DNA of 64,000 nt, taken from positions 124,001-188,000 of the forward strand of contig NZ_RKMH01000007.1 of assembly GCF_003797185.1 (NCBI RefSeq), written 5' to 3'. Of the stretch, positions 47,994-57,600 are shown one piece after another. Position 1 is the first letter of the stretch. Each line of letters starts with the position of its first letter. The DNA comes from Gordonia oryzae. Lineage in GTDB: Bacteria; Actinomycetota; Actinomycetes; Mycobacteriales; Mycobacteriaceae. Position numbers and translations under genes: made by a program. The notes below the pieces were generated by a model. It searched no databases, was not told the DNA's origin, and saw only the letters and a list, made by a program, of their open reading frames with translations.

Positions 47994-48434
47994 TTACTGC
48001 TCGGTCACGCTGCCACCGGCAGCGGCGATCTTCTCCTTGGCCGATGCGGTGAATTTGTCGGCGGTCACATTGACCGCCACACCGAGTTCACCGTCGCCGA
48101 GGACCTTGACGAGCTTGTTCTTGCGGACGGCTCCGGCGGCGACGAGCTCGTCGACGCCGATGGTGCCGCCCTGCGGGAACAGACGGGCGATGTCTCCGAC
48201 GTTGACGACCTGGTACTCGATCCGGTTGCGGTTGGTGAAGCCCTTGAGCTTCGGCAGCCGCATGTGGATCGGCATCTGGCCACCCTCGAAGGCGGCGGGC
48301 ACGTTCTTGCGTGCTTTGGTGCCCTTGGTGCCGCGGCCAGCGGTCTTACCCTTGGAACCCTCGCCGCGACCCACACGGGTCTTTTCGGTCTTCGCGCCCG
48401 GAGCGGGGCGAAGATGGTGGAGCTTGATGGTCAT
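47994..48434 (-). CDS. rplO: 50S ribosomal protein L15
   Basis: Late assembly protein of the large subunit. 146 residues: [20 protein letters not shown], the Gly-rich [20 protein letters not shown] region and the C-terminal domain [20 protein letters not shown]. Start overlaps the rpmD stop by four bases. Last gene of the distal spc operon. Confidence 0.98.
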   Translation of the reverse strand: MTIKLHHLRPAPGAKTEKTRVGRGEGSKGKTAGRGTKGTKARKNVPAAFEGGQMPIHMRLPKLKGFTNRNRIEYQVVNVGDIARLFPQGGTIGVDELVAAGAVRKNKLVKVLGDGELGVAVNVTADKFTASAKEKIAAAGGSVTEQ

Positions 48435-48616
48435 GACTTAACCTCTTCGACTGTCACGAGGTGGGAAACCACGTTGATCAGACCGCGGTTGATCGGGGTG
48501 TCCTCGCGGGTGACCGACTTGCGGATGCCTCTGAGGCCCAGCGTCCGCAGGCTGTCACGCTGGTTCTTCTTGGTACCGATGGTGCCCTTGACCTGAGTGA
48601 TCTTCAGCTGTGCCAT
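48431..48616 (-). CDS. rpmD: 50S ribosomal protein L30
   Basis: A 61-residue large-subunit protein ([20 protein letters not shown], then [13 protein letters not shown]). ATG 48616 lies five bases after the rpsE stop, with GAGAGA upstream. Standard position between rpsE and rplO. Confidence 0.97.
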   Translation of the reverse strand: MAQLKITQVKGTIGTKKNQRDSLRTLGLRGIRKSVTREDTPINRGLINVVSHLVTVEEVKS

Positions 48617-48621
48617 CTCTC

Positions 48622-49266
48622 TCACACTCCCTGGCCGGCACGGGCGCGGAGCATACCGGCCGGTGCCACGTCTTCGATGGGGAGACCACGACGAGCCGCG
48701 ACCTCTTCGGGACGCTGCAGCATCTTCAAGGCGGCCACGGTCGCGTGCACAACGTTGATCGCATTGTCCGAGCCGAGGCTCTTGGCGAGTACGTCGTGGA
48801 CGCCCGCGCACTCGAGTACGGCACGCACCGCGCCACCGGCGATCACACCGGTACCGGGGCTGGCCGGACGCAGCATCACCACACCGGCGGCGGCTTCACC
48901 CTGAACCGGGTGGGTCACGGTGCCACCGATCAGCGGAACGCGGAAGAAGTTCTTGCGAGCCTCTTCGACACCCTTCTGGATCGCGGCCGGGACTTCCTTG
49001 GCCTTGCCGTAGCCGACGCCGACCATGCCCTGGCCGTCGCCGACCACCACGAGAGCGGTGAAGGAGAACCGGCGGCCACCCTTGACCACCTTGGATACAC
49101 GATTGATCGCGACGACCCGCTCGAGCTGATTGCGCTCGTTGTCGCGTCCACCGCGGTCACCGCCGCGACGGTCGCGGCCGCCCCGGCGATCGTTGCGGTC
49201 TCCGCTTGCGTTGTTGTTGTCGTTTCCGGCGGGTCCGTTTCCGCCGTCACGCTGACGTCCGGGCAT
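48622..49266 (-). CDS. rpsE: 30S ribosomal protein S5
   Basis: Small-subunit protein important for decoding fidelity. 214 residues: a Gly/Asp/Arg/Asn-rich low-complexity N-terminus (about 1-40, [16 protein letters not shown]), then the S5 domains ([40 protein letters not shown]). ATG 49266 has GGAGGG upstream; the upstream open frame to 49383 overlaps rplR and is not conserved. Confidence 0.98.
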   Translation of the reverse strand: MPGRQRDGGNGPAGNDNNNASGDRNDRRGGRDRRGGDRGGRDNERNQLERVVAINRVSKVVKGGRRFSFTALVVVGDGQGMVGVGYGKAKEVPAAIQKGVEEARKNFFRVPLIGGTVTHPVQGEAAAGVVMLRPASPGTGVIAGGAVRAVLECAGVHDVLAKSLGSDNAINVVHATVAALKMLQRPEEVAARRGLPIEDVAPAGMLRARAGQGV

Positions 49267-49309
49267 CAGAGGATCCCTCCGGTCTTGGTTTGGGTACGTG
49301 TGGTCATCA

Positions 49310-49714
49310 TCAGAACTGCAGGCCTCCCTCGCGGGCGGCGTCGGCGAGCGCGGCGATCCGGCCGTGGTAGTCCTTGCCACCACGGTCGAACACCACGGCG
49401 TCGATACCGGCGGCCTTGGCGCGCTCGGCGATCAGCTCGCCGACCTTGCGGGCCTGGGCGGACTTGTCGCCACCGGCCGCGCGGACGTCGGCCTCGATGG
49501 TCGACGCCGCGGCCAGCGTGTGACCGGCGAGATCGTCGATCAGCTGCACGTGGATGTGGCGGCTGCTGCGCTTGACCGCGAGTCGCGGCCGCACCGGCGT
49601 GCCGGAAACCTTCTTGCGCAGGCGGAAGTGACGACGGTTGGTCGCGGTGCGACGGCGGGTCGATACATCCTTGCCGAGGGGCTTGCGGACTGTCTTGGCT
49701 GCTGTATCACTCAT
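49310..49714 (-). CDS. rplR: 50S ribosomal protein L18
   Basis: Binds 5S rRNA in the central protuberance. 134 residues; core motifs include [20 protein letters not shown] and [20 protein letters not shown] and end REGGLQF. Three bases after rplF. Confidence 0.98.
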   Translation of the reverse strand: MSDTAAKTVRKPLGKDVSTRRRTATNRRHFRLRKKVSGTPVRPRLAVKRSSRHIHVQLIDDLAGHTLAAASTIEADVRAAGGDKSAQARKVGELIAERAKAAGIDAVVFDRGGKDYHGRIAALADAAREGGLQF

Positions 49715-49717
49715 GGC

Positions 49718-50254
49718 TTACTTACCCGTCTTTCCGACCTTGCGACGGATCTGCTCACCTTCGTAGCGAATGCCCTTGCCCTTGTACGGGTCCGGGCGAC
49801 GCAGGCGGCGGATGTTCGCCGAGATCTGGCCGACTTTCTGCTTGTCGATACCCGACACCGAGAACTTGGTGGGCGACTCGACGGCAAAGGTGATGCCCTC
49901 GGGAGCCTCGATCGGCACGGGATGGCTGTAACCGAGCGCGAACTCGAGGTCCTTGCCCTTGGCCTGGACGCGGTAGCCGACACCGAAGATTTCCATCTTG
50001 TTGGTGTAGCCCTTGGTCACACCCTCCACGAGGTTGGCGACCAGCGAGCGGTTCAGGCCGTGCAGGGCACGGTTGCGGCGCTCGTCATTGGGGCGGGTGA
50101 CCACGATGGTGGCGTCTTCCTGCGCAACGGTGATCGGCGCGGTGACGGTGTGGCTGAGTTCGCCCTTGGGTCCCTTGACGGTGATGGTCTGGCCGTCGAT
50201 GGAGACGGTGACGCCCGCGGGGATCTCGATCGGGTTCTTACCGATACGTGACAT
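49718..50254 (-). CDS. rplF: 50S ribosomal protein L6
   Basis: Large-subunit protein near the factor-binding site. 178 residues: [40 protein letters not shown] and the C-terminal [20 protein letters not shown] motif. GGAGG precedes ATG 50254; the open frame upstream overlaps rpsH and is a shadow. Confidence 0.98.
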   Translation of the reverse strand: MSRIGKNPIEIPAGVTVSIDGQTITVKGPKGELSHTVTAPITVAQEDATIVVTRPNDERRNRALHGLNRSLVANLVEGVTKGYTNKMEIFGVGYRVQAKGKDLEFALGYSHPVPIEAPEGITFAVESPTKFSVSGIDKQKVGQISANIRRLRRPDPYKGKGIRYEGEQIRRKVGKTGK

Positions 50255-50270
50255 GTTTGTGTACCTCCCC

Positions 50271-50669
50271 TTACCAGACGTAGGCGAGGACTTCGCCGCC
50301 CACGCCTTGGTTGGCTGCCTGGCGATCGGTGAGGAGACCGGACGACGTGGAGATGATGGCCACGCCGAGGCCACCCAGGACCTTGGGCAGGTTGGTGGAT
50401 TTGGCATACACCCGCAGACCCGGCTTGGACACGCGACGCAGACCGGCAATGCTGCGCTCCCGCGAGGGGCCGTATTTGAGGGCGACGACGAGGTTCTTAC
50501 CGACCTCCGCATCTTCGGTGCGGTAGTCGGTGATGTAGCCCTCACGTTTGAGGATCTCGGCGATGTTCACCTTGATCTTCGACGAGGGAAGAGTCACCTC
50601 GTCGTGGAACGCCGAATTGGCGTTACGCAGACGTGTCAAGAAGTCTGCGATCGGGTCAGTCATGGTCAT
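50271..50669 (-). CDS. rpsH: 30S ribosomal protein S8
   Basis: A primary 16S rRNA binder and, in E. coli, translational repressor of the spc operon. 132 residues: [20 protein letters not shown] and the C-terminal [20 protein letters not shown], ending GGEVLAYVW. First gene of this transcript: rplE and rpsN, usually directly upstream, are not adjacent. A palindrome (50670-50684) abuts the start codon. Confidence 0.98.
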   Translation of the reverse strand: MTMTDPIADFLTRLRNANSAFHDEVTLPSSKIKVNIAEILKREGYITDYRTEDAEVGKNLVVALKYGPSRERSIAGLRRVSKPGLRVYAKSTNLPKVLGGLGVAIISTSSGLLTDRQAANQGVGGEVLAYVW

Positions 50670-50935
50670 GGTTGACCGTCAACCTTTCTCGTAGCGGTTC
50701 CCATTCAGCGCCGGTCAACGATGCGACTGACGAGGATTGCTCCCCTGACCTGCGGTGGGCCTTCCACGAAGTGGATAGTTGTTATCTTGTTCTCGTCGCC
50801 GATGCCCTTGGCTTTTCACCAGCACCGGAGACTGTTCAGTTATGGTCCACACGCGTACGTGTAGCGAGTCCCTGGCACCTGAGGTGCACAGGCAACCGGT
50901 CTAGTGTAGAGAATTCCCTGGCCAGACCCAAATCG
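50670..50935 (-). promoter_or_regulatory. Leader/promoter region of the rpsH operon
   Basis: No gene is seen in these 266 bases. A palindrome with arms GGTTGAC/GTCAACC (50670-50684) lies between the AAAGG ribosome-binding site and the rpsH ATG. A TACACT hexamer on the minus strand at 50903-50908 could be the -10 box, which would give a leader of roughly 230 bases. I assign no known leader motif. Confidence 0.4.
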
Positions 50936-51014
50936 CCGCCGACAGCGCTCTTCCCGACCGCGACAGCGCCCTGTCCACCGCCGACAGCGCTCTTCCCGAC
51001 CGCGACAGCGCTCA
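50936..51014. repeat. 42-bp tandem repeat of the CCGACAGCGC family
   Basis: Two units with a 42-base period (starting 50936 and 50978); the first 34 bases are identical. Each unit carries two GACAGCGC blocks, in the form CCGCCGACAGCGCTCTTCCC followed by GACCGCGACAGCGC. The same decamer occurs in the 29.14-29.24 kb repeat. It touches the 3' end of the broken gene at 51012. Confidence 0.9.
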
Positions 51015-51441
51015 GGGCGTGAGTGGGAAGTCGTGTCGCGAGGTCGGCTCGACGTCGAGTTCCCCCTCGGCGCCGAAGCGCGCGACGCCGGCCAGGATGG
51101 CGGTCAGCCGACGCCGCAGTTCTTCGTCGTCACCAGCGCTGCCATAGAACGCGCGGGGATCGGAGATGGCCGCCTGTGTGTGCTCATCGAGCCAGATCCG
51201 TAGCCATTTGTCATGGGCGAGTTCCTGTTGCCGTCGAAGGAAGGCGATAGTGGCCAGAGCGTCGACGCGCGTGCCGTCGGCGGTCGGCGGAGGGTCGAGC
51301 GGCGCACGGGTCTGAACCTCGCGCCGCGAAGCTGTCCACAATTGCGTCGATGCTCTCGATCGCTGCGGCGGCATCAGGGGTCCACAGGATATCACCGCGT
51401 CGATCGGCGGGTGGAATGTGGAGATCTACATCGCCCCCCAT
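51012..51441 (-). pseudogene. Frameshifted hypothetical protein
   Basis: Two coding-like frames join at about 51330. The first reads VDLHIPPADRRGDILWTPDA and IESIDAIVDSFA; the second continues REVQTRAPLDPPPTADGTRV, then ALATIAFLRRQQELAHDKWL, to a stop at 51012. A one-base indel within a GCGGCGCGAGG run explains the break. No known family; ends in the tandem repeat. Could be a sequencing error, but two further broken genes lie nearby. Confidence 0.45.
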
Positions 51442-51661
51442 ACCGCGTCGTGGGAGATGGTGATCTGCAGACCTCGTTCTCCTGCGTACGCACCATGTCG
51501 GGGTCAGAAGCTGCCCGCTCCCCCAGACCGACACCACCACCTTTCGATCCCCTAAGCGCCGGCTCATGCCGGTGTCGGTAGCGGCGTCAGAGGATCGAGA
51601 TCGGCTTGACCGACCGGATGACCATCGGCCCCTGCGGCAGGTTCGGCGCTAGTATGCCGAG

Positions 51662-52423
51662 GTGAACTGGGATGTGTTGTCATGCGGCCTGCGCGGTCAC
51701 GAGACCTATCGCCCCAACGAGTCCGAACTCGCCGATCGCCTGCACGTCGCCACCGCCGCGGGTCAGGCCTGGCGGTGCCTGCGGTGCGGCGACTTCGCCG
51801 TCGGTGAGCCCCGACGCCGCGGTGCTGCCGACCACGCGCCCGAGGTCCCGCGCGGCGCGCTGCTGCGCGACCTGATCATCATGCGGGTGCTGGCGGTCGA
51901 GCGGCTGCTCCGCGGCCTGTTCCTGGTGCTCGCAGGGGTTTTCGTCATCGAGCTACGCCACAGCCAGCAGACACTACAGGAGAAGTTCGACGCCGAGCTG
52001 CCATTGCTGCGGCCGATCGCCGACCAGATCGGCTGGAACATCGACGATTCCAAGGTCGTCAGCTGGATCGAGAAGGTGACGACGCTCTCGAGCACGACGA
52101 TCGTGCTCGTCGGATGCGCTCTGCTCGCTTATGGCGCAAGCCAATTCGTCGAAGCTTTCGGTTTGTGGTTCGCCAAACGGTGGGGCGAGTACTTCGCGGT
52201 GATCGTCACCAGCATCTTCATCCCGCTCGAGATCTACGAACTCGTCGAGCACGTGGCGCTGTTCAAGGTGCTGCTGCTCGCGGTCAATGTGGCTGCGGTG
52301 GTGTGGCTGATCTGGAGCAAACGACTGTTCGGGGTGCGTGGGGGCGGAGAGGCCTATCACGCCCAACACAGCGCCGAGAGTCTACTGACGGTCGAGCGTG
52401 CAGCCGTCGCCGACGGGCGCTGA
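51662..52423 (+). CDS. DUF2127 family membrane protein
   Basis: A 253-residue membrane protein. An N-terminal soluble part has a Cys-x2-Cys pair (WRCLRCGDFAVG), suggesting metal binding, with a further Cys/His pair near residues 8-13 (CGLRGH). Three to four helices follow (about 80-100, 155-175, 180-200, 205-225). The motif RWGEYFAVIVTSIFIPLEIYEL is characteristic of DUF2127 (PF09900). Function unknown. GTG 51662 start with only a weak ribosome-binding site. Confidence 0.82.
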   Translation: MNWDVLSCGLRGHETYRPNESELADRLHVATAAGQAWRCLRCGDFAVGEPRRRGAADHAPEVPRGALLRDLIIMRVLAVERLLRGLFLVLAGVFVIELRHSQQTLQEKFDAELPLLRPIADQIGWNIDDSKVVSWIEKVTTLSSTTIVLVGCALLAYGASQFVEAFGLWFAKRWGEYFAVIVTSIFIPLEIYELVEHVALFKVLLLAVNVAAVVWLIWSKRLFGVRGGGEAYHAQHSAESLLTVERAAVADGR

Positions 52424-52524
52424 TCCACAGCCGACGGGTCCTGATCCACAGCCACCGAAAGGCACGATCCACAGTTCCCTCGCGGTTGGTTCCCAACCGG
52501 GCCGCCGGCCGCAGGAGTGAAGGA

Positions 52525-52847
52525 ATGGACACCAGCCACCTGACCTCGCTCGTCGACCAACTGATCGGGACCGCCCACCGCAGCCGCAGCGGCCGGACTG
52601 CGCTGACCCTGCACGGCGATTCCTCCCATCGGCTTCGGCACACCGTTATCGCCCCGGTGGCCGGGCGTGAACTGGCCTAACACGAAAGCCCCGCGGAGTT
52701 CAGGTGCTCCACGGCCGGGTGACCATCACCGCGGGCGAGGACGTCTGGAAGGGCCGCAGAGGCGATCTGGTGATGCTGCCCGACGCGCGGCACAGCCTGT
52801 CTGCACAACAGGATTCGGCGATTCTGCTAACGGTGATCCCGGCGTAG
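52525..52847 (+). pseudogene. Cupin-domain protein with stop and frameshift
   Basis: ATG 52525 has AAGGA upstream. The frame reads MDTSHLTSLVDQLIGTAHRS and on to VAGRELA, then a TAA stop. The sequence continues HESPAEF in frame, then shifts to QVLHGRVTITAGEDVWKGRR and GDLVMLPDARHSLSAQQDSA to 52847. Together this is a complete small cupin (about 105 residues) broken by one nonsense codon and one indel, so it is most likely decayed. Confidence 0.65.
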
Positions 52848-52881
52848 GAGGCGACACCTATCGGCGTCGGAGGGCGGTGCC

Positions 52882-52947
52882 GACTGCCGCGCAAGCGCGA
52901 ACTCGGCACTCGGCAGTCGTCGGTGTGTCCGGCTATATTCGACAGCG
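52882..52947 (+). promoter_or_regulatory. Promoter of the nuclease-ATPase operon, probably leaderless
   Basis: A TATATT -10 box at 52934-52939 ends eight bases before the ATG at 52948, so transcription would start at or next to the initiation codon and the mRNA would be leaderless, as is common in mycobacteria. An inverted repeat GACTGCCG (52882-52889) and CGGCAGTC (52911-52918) covers the -35 region and could be an operator or the cupin-gene terminator. Confidence 0.5.
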
Positions 52948-54030
52948 ATGGACGAGGGCGTGACTACCGAGGTCGAGGCCGCTCTCCGCCCCGGTCATGT
53001 CCTCCGAGCAGAGGACATCACCGGCACTGCGATCGACGATCTCGTGGATGAGATCTCGCCCCGATTGCCCGTCTTCCTGGACCATCGTGGACCCGATGAG
53101 CGAACGGCGCGCAGCGTCACCACCGAGGTACTCGACGCCCTCGAACAAATCCTGCTCGACCTCTTTCCAACCTGGCTCGACGGCGAACCCGGGCAGCTGC
53201 TCGATGTCGATGAGGCGGTGTACGCAGCCCGCGAACTATGCCATCGAGAAGGTCTGGTGACCGGCGTCGTACTCGATCTCGCCCGTGCCGCCGCCTCCCG
53301 ATCAGCTCCGCGCCGAACACAGGCACCCGAGCTTCGGGCAGCAGGCCTGATGGGGCTCGTGCGTCACGCGTACCGCCGCTCCGCGGTCGTGCTGGCGGTT
53401 CGCGCCAGTGCCGAGATGTCAACGGCCTCACAGCGAGCGGCCGCCGCGGCGTATGAATGGTTGGCAGAGCACGGTCATGTCACTGTCTGGCTCACGTCCG
53501 ATGCCCTGCCGCTGATCGATCGGATACCAATTGTCCGCCTCGGCCTGGGCATCACGGATCGGGCCGGCGAAGAGCCTGGCGGGCGGGCTGCGGCGTCGGA
53601 CCAACCCGTTCTTCTGGTGTCTCGACCGGTCGGCGCACCATGCCCGAACAGCCGCGCCGAACAGGCTCTCGAAGCAGCACTCGCCCGTCGTGGTTGGGCG
53701 CGGGACCGCATCTGGAACCGTCGTCCGGCCGACCTCGACCCGCTCGCACCTGCGGTCGTCGTCGATCTCCTATGGACCGCTCAACGTGTGATCGTCGAGG
53801 TCGACGGCGCCGACCATCGTCGTGCGGACAAGTACGCAAGCGACCGCGCCCGCGACAACATGCTTCAGCGGCACGCCTACATGATCCTGCGGTACACCAA
53901 CGAGCAAGTTCTCACCGATGCCGATCTCGTCGCCGACGAGCTGCGTGACATCCTGGCAGCACGATCGGCATCGGCTTCCGCGCACAGACCGACACAACTC
54001 GAGGAGAACACGTGGACCACCCGAAGCTGA
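52948..54030 (+). CDS. Predicted PD-(D/E)XK nuclease (DUF559/Vsr-like) of candidate defence operon
   Basis: A 360-residue protein. Residues 1-215 are a helical, unassigned region (LPVFLDHRGPDERTARSVTT, EVLDALEQILLDLFPTWLDG). The C-terminal about 120 residues resemble DUF559/very-short-patch-repair nucleases: SRAEQALEAALARRGW, then Asp273 in VVVDLLW, Glu284-x-Asp286 in VIVEVDGADH, and the family end RARDNMLQRHAYMILRYTNE. This fits a PD-(D/E)XK core that may cut DNA. The ATG probably starts a leaderless message. Its end overlaps the next gene by 19 bases, so the two are co-translated. Role in a defence system is inference from partners. Confidence 0.75.
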   Translation: MDEGVTTEVEAALRPGHVLRAEDITGTAIDDLVDEISPRLPVFLDHRGPDERTARSVTTEVLDALEQILLDLFPTWLDGEPGQLLDVDEAVYAARELCHREGLVTGVVLDLARAAASRSAPRRTQAPELRAAGLMGLVRHAYRRSAVVLAVRASAEMSTASQRAAAAAYEWLAEHGHVTVWLTSDALPLIDRIPIVRLGLGITDRAGEEPGGRAAASDQPVLLVSRPVGAPCPNSRAEQALEAALARRGWARDRIWNRRPADLDPLAPAVVVDLLWTAQRVIVEVDGADHRRADKYASDRARDNMLQRHAYMILRYTNEQVLTDADLVADELRDILAARSASASAHRPTQLEENTWTTRS

Positions 54031-54692
54031 CACCGAGCCAGAGCGCGGTGCTCTTCGTTTTGATGTCCGAGGGCAAGGAGCTCTCGACACCTCAGTTGCG
54101 TGTGCTCGGCCCCAACCTCGACAAACCCGGACGTGAAGTACTGCAGCGCCACGGACTGATCGAGTCCCACAAGGGTGCTCGAGGCGCTCTGTTCCACTCA
54201 CTCACCGATCGTGGATGGGCTTGGTGCGCAACCGAATTGCAGGACGGACCGCCTGATCGGTCGCTACCTCCGATCCGAGCACTGTATGCGGTGCTGGCGG
54301 GAATCGGCCGGTACCTCGATGCCGAAGACCTGCGGCTGCACGAGGTCTTCGGGCGTCCGCGTCGTGACGACGAGGCAACACCGGAACCGCCGCCACACCG
54401 GTCCGCACCAGAGGTACCGGAGAGCACGGCCGATGTGGGCACCCGAATCATCGAGGCCTACCACCGCATCGCCGCCATCCCGGGAGCGCTTGTGGGGCTG
54501 GCCGCGCTTCGCGCGACACTCGCCTCGATTTCGCGCGAAGACTTCGACGCGGCGCTCCTGACCCTGCAGGAGCGCCGCGGCATCAATGTGATCCCGCAGG
54601 ACGATCGCGCACGGCTGACTGAAGCAGATCGCGCCGCATCCGTGATGATCGGCACCCAGCCGAGTCATCTGCTGGTCATCGAGGAGGCGTGA
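54012..54692 (+). CDS. Small HTH-like protein between nuclease and ATPase genes
   Basis: A 226-residue soluble protein. The first about 75 residues look like a winged helix: LTPSQSAVLFVLMSEGKELS, then PGREVLQRHGLIESHKGARG and FHSLTDRGWAWC, a typical MarR/ArsR-like sequence order. A Pro-rich linker (about 118-140) leads to a C-terminal helical domain (IIEAYHRIAAIPGALVGLAA) resembling domains that precede ATPase partners. The GTG start lies inside the nuclease gene and its stop overlaps the ATPase start (TGATG). It may sense DNA or mediate complex assembly; no family name is assigned. Confidence 0.75.
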   Translation: MDHPKLTPSQSAVLFVLMSEGKELSTPQLRVLGPNLDKPGREVLQRHGLIESHKGARGALFHSLTDRGWAWCATELQDGPPDRSLPPIRALYAVLAGIGRYLDAEDLRLHEVFGRPRRDDEATPEPPPHRSAPEVPESTADVGTRIIEAYHRIAAIPGALVGLAALRATLASISREDFDAALLTLQERRGINVIPQDDRARLTEADRAASVMIGTQPSHLLVIEEA

Positions 54693-57600
54693 TGGATCAG
54701 CCCACTCGACAAGCTCTCGAATCCATCCGACTGGACTGGGCAGACACTCCCGACGACGTCTGGGGTGCGGTGAGTCCCTACCACGTCGACGGACTTCACG
54801 AGCAGATCATCGACGAGACTCTACGCAGCTTCGAGGATGCGCAGCGCTCGGATTCGGCAAGCCCCATCGGCGTGGTCATCCGCGGTGTCGCCGGCTCCGG
54901 GAAGACGCACCTGCTCGGCCAGATTCGTCGACGCGTCCAGGATGAGGGCGGATACTTCTTCTTGGTTCGACTGTTAGACGGTTCCAACTTTTGGAAGTCG
55001 ATCACGGTGGCCATGCTCGAGTCGCTGAGTCGTCCCGGCCATGGCCATCCCACGCAGTTGGCACAACTGCTCAATCAATTGGCGCGGGAGGCCGAAGTAG
55101 CCGAGCCGACAAGGCAAGCCGTGGTCGGCGAATCGCCGCTGACCCTAGAGGCGCTCGAGGAGTTCGTCACCGGCGTCTACCGCAACCACGCTCATCGACG
55201 CAGATCCCAGCACATTCTGCGCGCCATGGTCCTCACCGCGTCGCAGGACAACGACGCCAAGGATCTCGGGGAGGCCTTCCTCCATCTCGACGTCGATGAC
55301 GCCGACGAATTGGCCGCGTGGGGTATCCGCAATGCCAAGCTCGGCTATCAGGAAATCGTTCAGAACGTCTCTCGGATCATCGCCTTCGACGGCGCGTCTG
55401 TGCTGGCGATCGACCAGATCGACACCCTGATCGAGGCGGGGAAAGCGACCGCTCCGGGTGAGGAAACCATCGTCGAGCAGGTAGCGCACGGCCTGATGGC
55501 TTTGCGCGAGAACATGAGTCGTACATCCACCGTCGTATCGAGCATCACCGCAGCGTGGGAATACCTGGAAAGCCACGCGATGCGGTCCGCGGTCGAGCGC
55601 TTCCGCAAAACACCGATGCTCAAGCGCATGGAGTCGACCGACTTCAGTCGGGAGTTGCTGGCCAAACGCTTTGCCCCGGGCTTCGCGCGAATCGGTTTCG
55701 CGCCGCCGTATCCCACCTGGCCCGTGTCCCCCGCCGCACTGGCGAATACCAAGCTATTGACCCCGCGCGAATTGATGATCGACGCGGATCGACAGATCGT
55801 GGGCATGCTGCGTTCGGGATCGTTCACCGAGATCAGCTCGATCAGCGATGAGAATTCGGGCGCCACAGCAAGATACGGAGGGCGCGACGCCGCGCCGGGC
55901 GCCACGACAGGTACAGCGGCCGAGGAGCCCGGACAGCTTGCCGCGCCGGCCAAACCTGCAGAGTTGTCTCCGGAGCTCGCACGGATCGAGAACCGTTACC
56001 AGGAGCTGATTGCCGGCGCCGATCCCCTACCTGCTCTCATCTCCGACACCGAGGACCGAGTCGTTCCGACCCTCCTACAGGCCGGACTCGGTGCGTGGAT
56101 CGAGGCACTCGCCGGCCGTGCCGGGGAATGGCGTCACGACCCGAAGCCAGGCGCCAAGGCAGTCCTGCACGGCCGGATCAAGCACGTCATCGACCCTCAT
56201 CGCGAGATCGATGAGTCATGGAGCTTCCGCGCGATCTCGGCAACGAATGCGCGCGCCGTCCAGACCAGGCTCGCGAACGCAACGACGGCCTCAGGCCTGA
56301 GTTTGGGTGCGGTCGAACGAATTCTCGTCGTGCTGCGTCGTGACGATTGGCCCAGTGGACCCAAGACCGAACAGATGGTTGCCGAACTGTACTCCCGCGG
56401 CGGCAAGGTCATCGCGTGGTCTGAGGACGACATCCGCCGTCTGGTCGCGTTGGCCAAACTCCGCTCCGAACGCCCTCTGCGGCTTCATGAGTGGATCGTC
56501 GAGCGTAATCCCGCAGCCGAGATCGGCTTCCTTGCCGAGGCCTTGGGGCCGGCCGTGGCGAAAGCAACCACCCATGTCGGCGCCGGGCCAATCGGCAATG
56601 AGGCAGAGCCCGCGGCGACCACTTCGACACCGACCCCTCGAGACGATCATCCAGTGACGCACCATGCGATGGAGACCGACGCCGCGGGTGCACGGTCACC
56701 GAAGAACTTGCCCGCATCGCCGACCCGACCAACCGCCACGCCCACTCCTGTCGCCACCGTCTCATCGCCGACGGATCCGACCGCCGCGGGTGCCGCCACG
56801 ACGGCCACCCTCGTCCGCCCAGCCGGCGTTCTCACACTCGGACGGGGATCGACCAGTGGCGATCCGGTATCGGTACCCCTGGTCGCGTTACGCAAACATG
56901 TCGCGATCTTCGCCGGTTCGGGGTCGGGCAAGACCGTCCTCATCCGCCGGATCGTCGAAGAGGCCGCATTGCACGGTGTTTCGTCGATCGTGCTCGATAT
57001 CAACAACGACCTCGCCCGGCTGGGTACGCCCTGGCCCGCGACAGACCCCCGGCCGTGGAATCCGGAGGATCGGGCGCTCGCCGACCGCTACTTCGCCGAC
57101 ACCGAGGTGATCGTGTTCACCCCTGGCCGCAAGGCCGGGCGCCCGCTGAGTTTCCGGCCGCTCCCGGACTTCGCGGCCCTTCACGGTGAGTCCGACGAGT
57201 TCGCTGCCGCGGTCGACTCCGCCGTGGGAGCACTGCTCCCGCGCGCCCGGTCGAGTGAGCGCGGCGCCAAGGCATCGAGATACGAGGCCGTGCTGCGGCA
57301 GGCCATGGTGTTTTTCGGCCGTCGCGGTGGCGGAAGCCTGCTCTCGTTCGTGGCGCTGCTCTCCGAGCTCCCCGACGGAGTGAGCACTCTGGCCGATGCC
57401 GGGCGACTCGCGATCGATCTCAGTGAGAACCTGAAGGCGTCGATGGCCAACGACCCGCTCCTCGACGGCGACGCCGCACCGGCAGATCCTGGGTACCTCC
57501 TGACGCCGTCGTCTGGCAAACGGGCGCGGATCTCGGTCATCAATCTGGCGGGGCTCGGTGGCGAGGATCGTGTGGCGAACTTCGTGGGGCAATTACAGAT

